DNA from: Mesorhabditis belari
Lineage: Eukaryota > Nematoda > Chromadorea > Rhabditida > Rhabditidae
Reading direction: 5' to 3'
DNA length: 64,000 nt
Assembly (NCBI GenBank): GCA_958450365.1
Contig: CAUEEP010000735.1
Span: 2,788,001 to 2,852,000, forward strand
The stretch's first letter is position 1. Each line of letters begins with the position of its first letter. A program made the translations under genes and the position numbers. Positions 55,100-64,000 of this stretch are shown here, piece after piece. Below the pieces are notes generated by a model. The model was not told where the DNA came from and made no database searches. It was given only the letters and a program-made list of their open reading frames with translations.

Positions 55100-55480
55100 T
55101 GTCAACCAGCTTTATTCTATTCAATAATTAATTTGATTACATTATAGAAATTGTTTTGATAAAAGATTGCATTAAAAAGCTGGTGTTGAGAAGATGAGAA
55201 AAGAGAAAAGAGAAAAGAGAATCATGAGAAAAGGATTAGAAAAAAGTGGATAGATCAGATAAAAATAGAGACAAGATTACGGTAGAAAGAAAAAAGGGGC
55301 AGATTTTAGAAAAAGGTAAATGCTTACCTCTGCCAAAGCACTAAAATAGTTCAGATTGACTTTCTGAGTCTCTTAGTGACTCTTTGTGACTCTCTTAGTT
55401 GTTTTTGAACCTTTCAATGATCTGAAATGAAATTGTTTTTGTTAAAACTTGGTTCAATAAACAAAAATGAAGTTAGATCA
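55100..55480. other. No gene recognised
   Basis: A ctttct microsatellite (55,014-55,045), then AT-rich DNA with gagaaaagagaaaa repeats. Nothing coding. Confidence 0.5.
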
Positions 55481-55496
55481 GAATGAAAGACAAGGA

Positions 55497-55553
55497 GATT
55501 GACTAGAAATCAATTGGGCTCTTCCCGCGTAGGTTCGAATCCTGCCCGCTGCG
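55497..55553 (+). pseudogene. 3' half of a tRNA-Ser(AGA)
   Basis: An intact anticodon arm (attga, loop ctagaaa with anticodon AGA, tcaat), a serine-type variable arm (gggctcttcccg), a T arm with ggttcgaatcc, and the 3' acceptor strand ccgctgcg. The 5' acceptor strand and D arm are absent, replaced by unrelated sequence. So a 5'-truncated serine tRNA copy. Confidence 0.75.
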
Positions 55554-55814
55554 AATTTTGATTCAATATAAGACTGGCTATAGTTTTTTTGACTAATTTC
55601 GTCAAAATTTAATAAATTACAAGCTAGAATTGTTGAAAAACACGGTTTTATTAGGAAAAAAATGCTTTTTTGTTGTAAAAAGTAAAAAGTAGAAGTTTTT
55701 ATACCGGTAGAACACAAAAAAGTGAACATAAATAATTGTTTTTTAGAGAAATGGGACTAGAAATCTTGAGCAAAGCAATTACAAGCAATTACAAGCAAAC
55801 AAAAGAACAGACTG

Positions 55815-56075
55815 TACTGTAAGCCTACAGGAATCTGTAGCATAGAGGAATCTGTGGTCTATAGGAATCTGTAGCATACAGGAATCTGTAGCAGACAGGA
55901 ATCTGTAGCATACAGGAATCTGTAGCATAGAGGAATCTGTAGCATAGAGGAATCTGTAGCCTACAGGAATCTGTAGCATACAGGAATCTGTAGCTTACAG
56001 GAACCTGTAGCATACAGGAATCTGTAGTCTACAGGAATCTGTAGCATAGAGGAATCTGTAGCCTACAAGCATGTA
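55815..56075. repeat. About 18-bp minisatellite aggaatctgtagcataca
   Basis: About 14 units with agag/tac/gac variants, starting 80 bp downstream of the LDAH stop on the minus strand. Confidence 0.95.
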
Positions 56076-56156
56076 GTTGTAGACAGATTACTGTAAAACT
56101 TACAGCTTCTGCTTCTGAGTAAGAATTGCTTTAAAAGTTTGATAATAATCTGCAAT

Positions 56157-56162
56157 TTTAAT
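56157..56162 (-). terminator. ATTAAA overlapping the LDAH stop codon
   Basis: The minus strand reads ATT AAT TAA A at the gene end, so ATTAAA spans the stop. Confidence 0.5.
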
Positions 56163-59100
56163 TAATGTAATTGATCACTCGTTGCGCTACGATATCGCCG
56201 TCTCGGATCACGAAAGCGTGCTCAGAATCGTTTTCGTCAAAGATCACATGGCCTTTCGGTAATAAATCCTTCATCGCCTCACCTGAATTCAAATTCTTTA
56301 CAACATTTAAGCAACAAATTCATTTACTAGACCAATCCAGGTCAGTGTCAGGGCCAAGACGGCAATTGTCTAATAGTAAGTCAGAGTCAGATCAACTAAC
56401 CAACTAATCTTGCCTAAATCGTTCATTTTGAACAGAAGCCAGATCATCAGAGCGTAGAACAGAAGCGAGATCATCAGGGTCAGCCCAGGGCTAGAACCAA
56501 ACCAGAACCAAACCAGGACTTGCCTTTTATCCCACTCCTGATCATCATACAATTCTGGAATCAGACTAGGGAACTGTTCCAACTTAGCATATGGAAACAC
56601 GCAGAAAAGTCAACTTGAAATTCTAAGGGACACGGCAACGATCAGGATTGAATTAGCTAGTCAAGTCAGCTCCAAGACCAGCTCCGAGGCTAGTCCGGGA
56701 GTAAGTAAGAGTATCCTCGTGGCAATGGAATACGTGTACAGCTATGATAAAAAGTTTTTTCAAAAAAACAAAAAGAAGACAGTGGGTGGATTCGAACCCT
56801 CGAGTAGCTACGCCGTCCTAACCGTCCTAATCCTAACCCACTATCCACTACACCACGAAGCCTCTTGCAGAGGCCACGGATTTATCAGTTTTACTCTATA
56901 GCATCCAGTTTCGAGAAAAGTGCTTTTAAATTTTGGGCAGCTTTTGGCAAAGCTGTGGTATGAGGGTGAATTAATTCCATGTCGCGGTGACTGGATAGTG
57001 TAGTGGTTAGGGTGCTGGGTCTTAGCCCCTAGCATCCCTGGTTCGGATCCCCTCAAGGTCAAAACTTTTTTGCTTTTAGCACTTTAGCAAGTTAAAGAAC
57101 TAAAATCAATTTTTAAGTGTTTGATAGTATTTATTTGATAATAAGAAGATAAATAGAGCTTCTGGAAATAGGTGAAAAGAAATCGGTTTTCTGAAAATGG
57201 ATCAGTGACCACAAAAGAAAAGAATTCAAGCTTAAGAGAAGGCTAAACCTGATTCTGATCTTGATTTGCCCAAAGAGTTTATTTTAGAATGTCCCTGGCT
57301 TTGCTGAGCGGCTTACCGTATGTATTCGGCACCCATCCGTCGCAAGTCCCGTAGTACATATGCGTGATATCTTTGTGCGCCAAAAGCGTCAAATCCAGTT
57401 CAGTTACCTAAAGAAAAGATAGAAAAAAGAAGCTATTTACTGGCAAGATTTTGATCAATTCTCAAGTTACGAATTGAATTATAGAACTTTAAAATAATAG
57501 AATTGTAACCCAGCTACCTTTATCAACTCATCCGCTGACATGTGCACGATATTTCGAAAAACGTTCATGTGCAGGATCTCGGTTGCACTTTTTGTCACAT
57601 CAATCGGCACCTAGATTTAGTTTCAAATGTGAATCTTTATAAACTACCGTAAATACTGTAATAGTACCATACCATAATGACGGTGCGGAGTGTTGCGTAG
57701 TCTAGCTTTGACCGAGTTTTTCTCGACACTGGTTTATGCTACAATGCTACAATAGGTATCAAAAAATAGCTGAAATTCAGGGCTATTTTTTGATACCAAA
57801 ACGAGCATTGTAGCATAAACCAGTGTCGAGAAAAACTCGTTTAAAGCTAGACTACGCAACGCTCCGCACCGTCATTACGGGACTGGGGTACTATTACAGT
57901 ATTTACGGTATGTCTTTTTTGAAGTAAAACGAACACTTTCTTGTCCACTTTCTTGTCAACACTTATAATAATACCGTAAATACTTTAATAGTACCCCCGC
58001 CCCATAATGACGGTGCGGAGTGTTGCGTAGTCTAGCTTTGAACGAGTTTTTCTCGACACTGGTTTATGCTACAATGCTCGCTTAGATATCAAAAAATAGC
58101 CCTGAATTTCAGCTATTTTTGATATTCAAACGAACACTGTAGCTTAAACCAGTATCGAGAAAAACTCGTTCAAAGCTAGACTACACAACACTCCGCACCG
58201 TCATTATGGGACTGGGGTACTATTACAGTATTTACGGTAAGTCTTTTTTTGAAGTAAAACGAACACTTTCTTGTCCAAGATTGAAACCGACGAGCCATCT
58301 TTTGACGGGAAACGGAAGATGATCCACCCAAAATGAGATCGCTTTCGCCAGCCAATCGTTCTCGTTCAGAGTCTAAATGGCTAGTTTTTAACTGTTTTCT
58401 TAGTAACAAGCAGCCTTTAACAGTGTTATAATCTTTTATAGACTTACAAAGTATTAAAAATCTGGTTTTACGAGCTAGACAAGATCATCCACAATACAAG
58501 GTGACCAAAAATAACCTTTTTTATTCATTTTTCTTTTATTTTAGAACAAAACGATGAATTTCTTTTTTTTAATGAAAATTTACATCATTTTCTATATATA
58601 TTTAAAATTTTATGATCGTAGAATCGATAAATAATTTTTATGTCGTTAAAAAACGTATCGATCGTTAAAAAATAACGAGCTATAACTCAAATTTAGTGAT
58701 TTCTTTATCGATGATCTTATAGAAAACTGATTTTTAGCACCTAATTGAAACATTTCTAAGATTAAAAAGGATTTAGATTCAATTTAAATGTTCAACATAC
58801 TGCTAACAATCGTCCCAATCGTTGTCCGTTGTAAGAGAGAGCCATTCGTTCAACGGTCGGGAAAAGGCCAACAGCTTTCCGAATATTGTAGTCATCTTTG
58901 ATATAGGGAAGGATTCTAGAAAAGATTGAAAATGAAAGCTGATAAATACTTTAATCGGGTTATCGGACATTTGATACGCGCCCTGCCTCATTTGCCATTG
59001 ACAATCTAACTTTGAGCTCAAATATCTGGAGGTTGGGCTGTTCAATTTAAATATTCTTGATATCATTGGATGCGCCAAGTCTTTCTCTGTCGATTGGTAC

Positions 59101-61732
59101 AAAAGCTATTTCAATTGGACAGCCCAACAGGAAGAAATTTGAGCTCAAAGTTGGATTGCCAATGGCAAAGGAGGGCGACGGACCTTTTATACGGCCCCTG
59201 CCCCCTTTGCCATTGGTAATCTAACTTTGGGCTCGAAAATTTAAATGGAAAAAGCTGTTCCATTTAAATCCTCTTGATCTCGTTCGATTGCCGGGGCGGG
59301 GCGTCTATAAAAGGTCCCACAAGGTCCCACAAGGCCCATTCCCTTTGCCATTGGCAGTCCAACTTTAAGCTCAAATTTCTCGGTGTTGGGCTGTTCAATT
59401 TAAATCGTTTTTGTACCAATCGACAGAGAAAGACTTGGCGCATCCAATGATATCAAGAATATTTAAATTGGACAGCCCAACACAAAGATATTTGAGCTCA
59501 AAGTTAGATTGCCAATGGCAAAGGAGGCGCAGCGCATATCAAAAGTTCAACAATCCTCTAAAATGACGAGAAAGGATAGTAGAGTGTTTACAGCAATTTC
59601 TAAGCTCACTTGAGCATCATGTAAGACCCGATGGAGTGTCCGAAAAGGTAAACCCTTTGTCCTCGTGGCAAATATTCGCGGATGAAGTCGAGCTTGTGTT
59701 GCACCTGTTCATCGAGCTTGAATCGATCTGAAACGAAAATTTATAGCATAAGCTTATTAAATGATCTTGAAAATATAAACTTTAGAAGTTTTTGATAAGA
59801 TAAGATAAGAGAAATTGATTAAAATAATATTAAAGAGACTTTTTAATCTTTTTCATTATTATAAAACTTTTTAATCAGCAAATAGAGCAAATTTTTACGA
59901 AATAGAAATCACAAATGAAATGAAATTCAATTTAAAACCAATTTCCTACCGTAATCCGGCTCTTATTTTGCACTAACTTTGAGCAATAAAGAAATCCACT
60001 GACCATGATGTTTGTGTTGACCGGAGTGTTGAATCTCGTGCGGCATTGGCACGTGATTCAAATGAGAAACCGTGTAAAAGAGATAGTTGTACTTTCTAAA
60101 GCAAAAATTTAGGCTTGATCGTTTTTTAAATTCATTAATATTATTCAATTCTCACTTCTCGCCGATTCTTTCCTCTCTTTCCAGAAGATTTTTGAGCACA
60201 TGACGTCCAAAATCTGCGTAAAAGCCCTCATTTCCTGGGTTCCCTAAAAGCTTTGGTACTCTCGTATTTTCTGAGTTATCTTTTCGGAATACTTTCTTTC
60301 TGAGGACGGTTATTTGTTACCTTTTCTTCCTTCCTTTCTTCTCCCCTTCTTCCTTGTCTTTTCTATTTTCCTACTTCCTGGGAAAGAAAGAGCCGATTGC
60401 TCTCGTTCCAGAAGATTTTTAAGCACATGATATCCGAAATTCGCGTAAAACCCCTCATTTCTTTAATTCTTTGTCTTTGTCTTTGTCTTTAATTGAATGG
60501 TCTTTAATTCTTTTTTGATTAGTATTGAAAAGTCTGTAATACTGTAAATAGCACTGTAGCTTTAAAATGATATTTGTCTGCTTTTCAAAAAGGTGAAAGC
60601 GGCGGGAGTCGAATCCGCCGAGAATGGGGGTGACCGGTTCTATAGTCCGCAACACTATCTAGGCCACCGCTACTATTAGTTCGGTCGCGTGTAGCGTGCT
60701 CTTATTCTTTATTCTAGCCAGAGGGCGATTTTGACGAAGGCTAGGCAAATAGCGAACAAAAGGCGAATGGTCTAAACTTCAAATGCATTTTTCTTGCCAG
60801 AATTTTAATTTGAGCAAAAAGCGAATAGATATTTGGAATGCCTAGATCCGACTGGTGTCAGGATCCGACTGGATCCTAGACACTCTGAAACATTTCAATT
60901 TAGATCATTCCCTTGTCAATGGTAGAGCATTTGCCCGAGAAACAGAAGGTCGAGGGTTCAATTCCCTTCGCTTCCCTTCGCTTCCCTTCGCTTCCCTTCG
61001 CTTCCCTTCGCTTTCTTTCGTTTCCCTTCGATTCCTTTCTTTCCCATTCATTTCTCTACTTTATCTTTCTGAACATTATCTAGATTTACCTGGAATCATC
61101 AAAATGATTATCCGATCATCATCTTCTCCTTTGTTCTCGATTGACAGCATGGATGGACTGAAATAAGCTAAAGATTTACAAAATCAACTGCTAAACTTTT
61201 AATGAAATGTAAAGAAGCTAGATTTTCCTGTATTTTATGATATCAAAAAGTTCCTGAAAGTCAAAGCTATGGCTATCAAAGCTATGGCTATCAAAGCTAT
61301 GGCTAAGTTAAAGCTATGGCTATCAAAGCTATCGCTATCAAAGCTATGGCTATCAAAGCTCTGGCTATCAAAGCTATGGCTATCAAAGCTAATTCAAAGT
61401 CAAAGTCTTTTTCTTTCGTTTTTTTCTTTCCAAAACAACTCTTTAAAGCTTTCTCTGAATTTTTTCATGCAAGTAAACGATTTCTGATCTTTTCTGATCT
61501 TTTCTGATCGATTTCTGACAAACTTTGATTCATTTCCAAAGGAAACAGCTTTGATTGCGAGCTGAGCTTTCTATTTGTCACGCATAAGCATACAAGTCTT
61601 CACTTTTCACTTCACTTTTCTCAAATCTTGCCTCAAATCAGTGCCCATCACGGAGAATCTCGTCCATTTCCCTCCAACGAGTACCCAATCGACTCTTCTC
61701 GCCACATCTCTCAGCATTACCGATTCCCGCAT
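56158..61732 (-). CDS. ldah: Lipid droplet-associated hydrolase, 10 exons
   Basis: Alpha/beta-hydrolase of the LDAH (C2orf43) family, located on lipid droplets; a sterol-ester hydrolase role is reported but debated. Exons: 61732-61611, 61157-61090, 60243-60156, 60095-60004, 59727-59610, 58915-58801, 58372-58265, 57610-57518, 57407-57317, 56282-56158. They join in phase to 339 aa (human 325). Seen: VLVGGKWTRF near the N-terminus, MIPGNPGN (62-68, oxyanion region), FGHSIGS with nucleophile Ser155, LFPTVERMALSYNG, GTCDGWVP with Asp291, and EHAF with His319, giving a complete triad in the usual order. The exon 7 donor is poor: AGT followed by gttcgt keeps the frame, while a better-looking gtgttc does not. 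Intron 7 holds two tandem hairpin MITEs, intron 5 a palindromic repeat shared with UGT, and intron 9 two tRNA-like sequences. A ttcag 47 nt upstream of the ATG may be a trans-splice site. Confidence 0.92.
56785..56865 (-). repeat. tRNA-like sequence in LDAH intron 9
   Basis: The minus strand has cgtggtgtagtggatagtgg (A box) and ctcgagggttcgaatccacc (B box), separated by a duplicated taggacggttaggacgg stretch. tRNA-derived. Confidence 0.5.
56985..57062 (+). repeat. tRNA-like sequence in LDAH intron 9
   Basis: actggatagtgtagtggtta (A box), an extended stem tgctggg/ccctagca around tcttagc, and cctggttcggatcccc (B box with one change). No proper acceptor stem. Oriented opposite to the copy 200 bp away. 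Confidence 0.5.
57648..58240. mobile_element. Two tandem hairpin MITEs in LDAH intron 7
   Basis: Each is a near-perfect palindrome of about 265 bp (57,648-57,912 and 57,973-58,240). Ends are taccgtaaatactgtaatag and ctattacagtatttacggta. Arms are gcgtagtctagctttga and ctcgacactggtttatgcta. The segment after each right end (gaagtaaaacgaacactttc ttgtcca) is also duplicated and equals the last bases of exon 7. Confidence 0.85.
58975..59530. mobile_element. Palindromic repeat family, LDAH intron 5, copy D
   Basis: Same order of blocks as the three UGT-intron copies (gccattgacaatctaacttt, gccaagtctttctctgtcga, gacagcccaacaggaagaaa, gacggaccttttatacggcc). Also shares cggggcggggcgtctataaa with the copy at 33,110. 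Confidence 0.8.
60600..60680 (-). repeat. tRNA-like sequence in LDAH intron 2
   Basis: The minus strand has ggtggcctagatagtgttgc (A box), cggactatagaaccgg (anticodon-like arm) and cggcggattcgactcccgcc (T arm with near-normal stem). Acceptor strands pair for 5 bp (agcgg/ccgct). The most tRNA-like of the set, with a long variable region, but with mismatches. Confidence 0.5.
60905..61030 (+). repeat. tRNA-like sequence with cttcccttcg tail
   Basis: gtcaatggtagagcatttgc (A box), then gaaggtcgagggttcaattc (B box, shared family), directly followed by six copies of cttcccttcg, which looks like expansion of its own 3' end. Lies in LDAH intron 2. Confidence 0.55.
61260..61395. repeat. 12-bp repeat tatggctatcaaagc
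   Basis: Ten units of ctatggctatcaaag type in LDAH intron 1. Confidence 0.9.
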
Positions 61733-61959
61733 GATTCTCAGAAGAGTTTGAGGGAATTTGAAGAATGGGGAAATCTCTGAATGCAATTTAGAAATGAAAA
61801 TCATTAGCATTTATAGGTTAACAGGTATTTATAGGTCATTAGCATTTACAGGTAAATAGAAAAGAAAAGGGATTTTTAAAAAAAGAATTTCCGAGCTAAT
61901 TGAATCCTTTCAACTCGTAGCTTAAAGTTGGATACTGGAAATTTAACTAAATATCTTTA

Positions 61960-62215
61960 AAGCTTACTTGAAAAACAAGAAATTCAGCTATCGAATTGCT
62001 AAGTTAAATAGAGATTTAAAGCTAAAGTTATCTAGATAACTGAATATCTTTAAATTCTACCTGAAAAACAAGATATTCAGCTATCGAATTGCCAAGTTAA
62101 ATAGAGATTTAAATCTAAAGTTATCTAGATAATTGAATATCTTTAAATTCTACCTGAAAAATAAGATATTCAGCTATCAATTGCTAGTTAAATAGAATGC
62201 AAATCTAGCGGCTAA
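61960..62215. repeat. About 90-bp tandem repeat
   Basis: Three copies of aatatctttaaattctacct plus gaaaaacaagatattcagct and ttaaatagagatttaaagct, upstream of the LDAH start. Confidence 0.85.
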
Positions 62216-62221
62216 ATGAAT

Positions 62222-62635
62222 ATCTGGGGTAGGCTAATTTCCGCAATTTTTTTTTGCGTAACAGGGTCATTTGCGCAACTCGCCATAATTTAACTGGTAG
62301 TCTTTCTGATACTGATAACTTTGTTCTAAGTGGATCAATCTTTATGATTTTGGTTTCATTTTGTTGCACTTATTGAGATCTACAAAATGACACCAAAATC
62401 ATAAAGATTGGTCTAATTAGAAGAAAGTTATGGCTAGTTGCACAAAAGTAGCCGCGCAAAGTAGCTACCTAGTTGACTGACCCAGCAAAGGACGCCATAA
62501 CTTTCTTCTAAATCGGCCAATCTTTATGCTTTTGGTTTCATTTTGTAGATCTCAATAAGTGCAACAAAATGAAACCAAAATCATAAAGATTGGCTGACTT
62601 AGAAGAAAGTTATTAGGAAATTAGCCGACCCCAAA
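62222..62635. mobile_element. About 410-bp fold-back element
   Basis: Ends tatctggggtaggctaattt and aaattagccgaccccaaata pair with few mismatches. Inner blocks tcataaagattggtctaatt and aatctttatgattttggttt occur in both orientations four times. No coding. The preceding repeat ends exactly at its left end. Confidence 0.75.
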
Positions 62636-62931
62636 TATCTTAAAGAAAAAGAGACTTAAATGCAAATTTCTAATGCAAAAAAAACAAAATTTAGAAGTTT
62701 TTTGAAATAAAAATTGCTCAATTAAGACATTTCTGTAGAATTTTCTTTGAAATGGCATCAAAATTTTATTGATTCATATGATTTTTTTCAAGATTAATAT
62801 CACCCGGAAAAGAAATAAATTAGCAAAGAAAAAATGGAAATGAAATTCTGAGATTTGAACTTTTTCTGGAGATTTTGGGATTTTCAAAAGAGAAATTGAA
62901 GAATTTGAGCGGAGAAAAGGTGATTTTTTCG

Positions 62932-62937
62932 TTTATT
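62932..62937 (-). terminator. AATAAA overlapping a stop codon
   Basis: The minus strand reads TTT AAA TAA A at the end of the 63,004-62,933 exon. Confidence 0.4.
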
Positions 62938-63004
62938 TAAAAGATTCAGTGTCCATAACGGCGGCGAGATTTTGGCAGAGATTGTTGGCCAAAAGTTGTT
63001 GCAC
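62933..63004 (-). CDS. Probable last exon of an unidentified gene
   Basis: After ttgcag on the minus strand, 24 codons (VQQLLANNLCQNLAAVMDTE then SFK and stop) have a much less AT-biased composition than the surroundings, like the exons of the other genes. Phase 0 at the acceptor. No family is recognisable from 23 residues. The upstream exon would lie beyond the MITE at 63,136-63,712, probably outside the window. It could be chance. Confidence 0.4.
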   Translation of the reverse strand: MQQLLANNLCQNLAAVMDTESFK

Positions 63005-63135
63005 CTGCAATTGATTAGCGTGATTTTAGGATTACTGTAGCTTGCTGTACTTTAGATATTTTAGATTATTGAATTTTAGGCTCTAGCTTCTACTAACTCT
63101 CATTACAGTAGTAAATAGAAGTTAAATAGAAGCTA

Positions 63136-63712
63136 TTGGGTTGTCCAGTTATGAATGCGCATTTTTTACTATTTTGTAAATCTCTCAAGATACCGAAATC
63201 AAGAAAAAGATTTATATGAGTATTATTCGAAAGCTGAAGATCTCCTCTACATTTTGATAAAAAAAGTTTTTGAATTTGTTCAGCTTTTGGGCAAATTGAC
63301 TGCACAGAAGAAGAAGTGGCCAAAAAAAATGGAAAGGTGCCTTTGGATCAAGTTTTGGCTTCGCTCAAATCGAGTTAACCGTTTGATGTTTGGCCAATAG
63401 ATATATCAATACAACTTTTTTTTAAATATAACAATTTCAGCGCATCTTTACTTTTGTTTTCTTTGCTGGGCGGTTATTTTACACCATAAAACTTGAGGAA
63501 TAGCTAAGCTGAAATGGATTTTTTTGAAAACGACCTCTCCCTTTGTGCAGTCAATTTCCCGAAAAGATGAATGAATTCAAAAACTTTTTTATTCCAAAAT
63601 GTAGAGGAGATCTTCAGCTTTCGAATGATATATAACACTCATCTACATCTGTTCGATATCTTGAGAAATTTACAAAATAGTAAAAACGCGCATTCATAAC
63701 TGGACCACCCGA
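63136..63712. mobile_element. Mariner-type MITE, copy 2
   Basis: TA flanks; ends ttgggttgtccagttatgaa and ttcataactggaccacccga. Matches the copy at 54,279-54,854 over its full length with few differences. Both insertions follow the bases agcta/ttcta. Confidence 0.85.
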
Positions 63713-63714
63713 TA

Positions 63715-63860
63715 AACGTTATAGATCTATAGCTACAGCTAAATGTTATAGATCTATAACTATAGCTAAATCCTATAGATCTATAGCCATAGCTCAATGT
63801 TATAGATTTACAGCTATAGCTAAATGTTATAGATATATAACTATAGATCTATAGCCCATG
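63715..63860. repeat. About 27-bp repeat gttatagatctatagctaca
   Basis: Five units of atagatctatagctacagct plus aaatgtt, rich in the palindrome tatagatctata. The rest of the window to 64,000 shows nothing recognisable. Confidence 0.85.
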
Positions 63861-64000
63861 TCTAGTATTTTCTGTTAGCTCATGTGGTATTTTTGAGCCA
63901 TTTTCCAGCTCTATAGCACTTGATTGAAAGCTTTTATGCAGAAAAGAAATTCTAAAAAGGGCTGCTACGCAGGAGTACGCGATGATACTATTTACCCGGT

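Noticed and set aside
58176..58409. 77-codon minus frame ERERLAGESD...SRQKMARRFQ
   Set aside because: A shadow of LDAH exon 7. The phase-consistent frame is NDWLAKAISFWVDHLPFP.
41000..62000. Operon of receptor, HRG and LDAH genes
   Set aside because: Same strand, but gaps of 1.8 and 3.8 kb with arrays and MITEs between them, far larger than nematode operon spacing.

Overview
The window looks like nuclear DNA of a nematode. It is AT-rich, with short spliced exons (gt...ttttcag), abundant Tc1/mariner-type transposons and TA-flanked palindromic MITEs. One gene is an HRG-type heme transporter, a family best known from worms, and another looks like a nematode serpentine chemoreceptor. The species cannot be named from the sequence alone. 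None of the long open frames in the simple-repeat arrays is a credible gene; the real genes are split into exons of about 40-360 bp and were assembled by hand from splice sites and reading phase.

Layout. Positions 1 to about 25,100 contain no gene that I can support. This part is a mosaic of minisatellites, fold-back elements, tRNA-like sequences and decayed Tc1/mariner pieces, plus a recent copy of one chemoreceptor exon near 17.1 kb. From 25,463 to 37,656 (+) lies a complete 14-exon UDP-glucuronosyltransferase (526 aa), whose introns are filled with repeats. A Tc1-like element with a second DNA transposon nested in it (37,687-39,654) begins 30 bp after its stop codon. From 47,303 to 41,044 (-) is a 6-exon, 336-aa seven-TM receptor with a mariner in intron 1. 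From 52,319 to 49,081 (-) is a 4-exon, 155-aa heme transporter. From 61,732 to 56,158 (-) is a 10-exon, 339-aa lipid-droplet-associated hydrolase. At 63,004-62,933 (-) is a probable last exon of a gene that continues beyond the window.

The genes do not form an obvious operon or pathway. Three of them lie head-to-tail on the minus strand with 1.8-3.8 kb gaps. UGT (conjugation of small lipophilic compounds, ER lumen), LDAH (lipid droplet) and HRG (heme import) are separate metabolic functions.

The most unusual signal is shared by all five predicted gene ends. Each stop codon is TAA followed by A and is embedded in a poly(A) hexamer (AATAAA three times, ATTAAA twice), which suggests almost no 3' UTR. 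Other notable points are a near pre-insertion copy of the receptor intron that dates the mariner insertion, a palindromic repeat family shared by introns of UGT and LDAH, large fold-back elements with subterminal repeat arrays, and a duplicated 5' splice site in LDAH.
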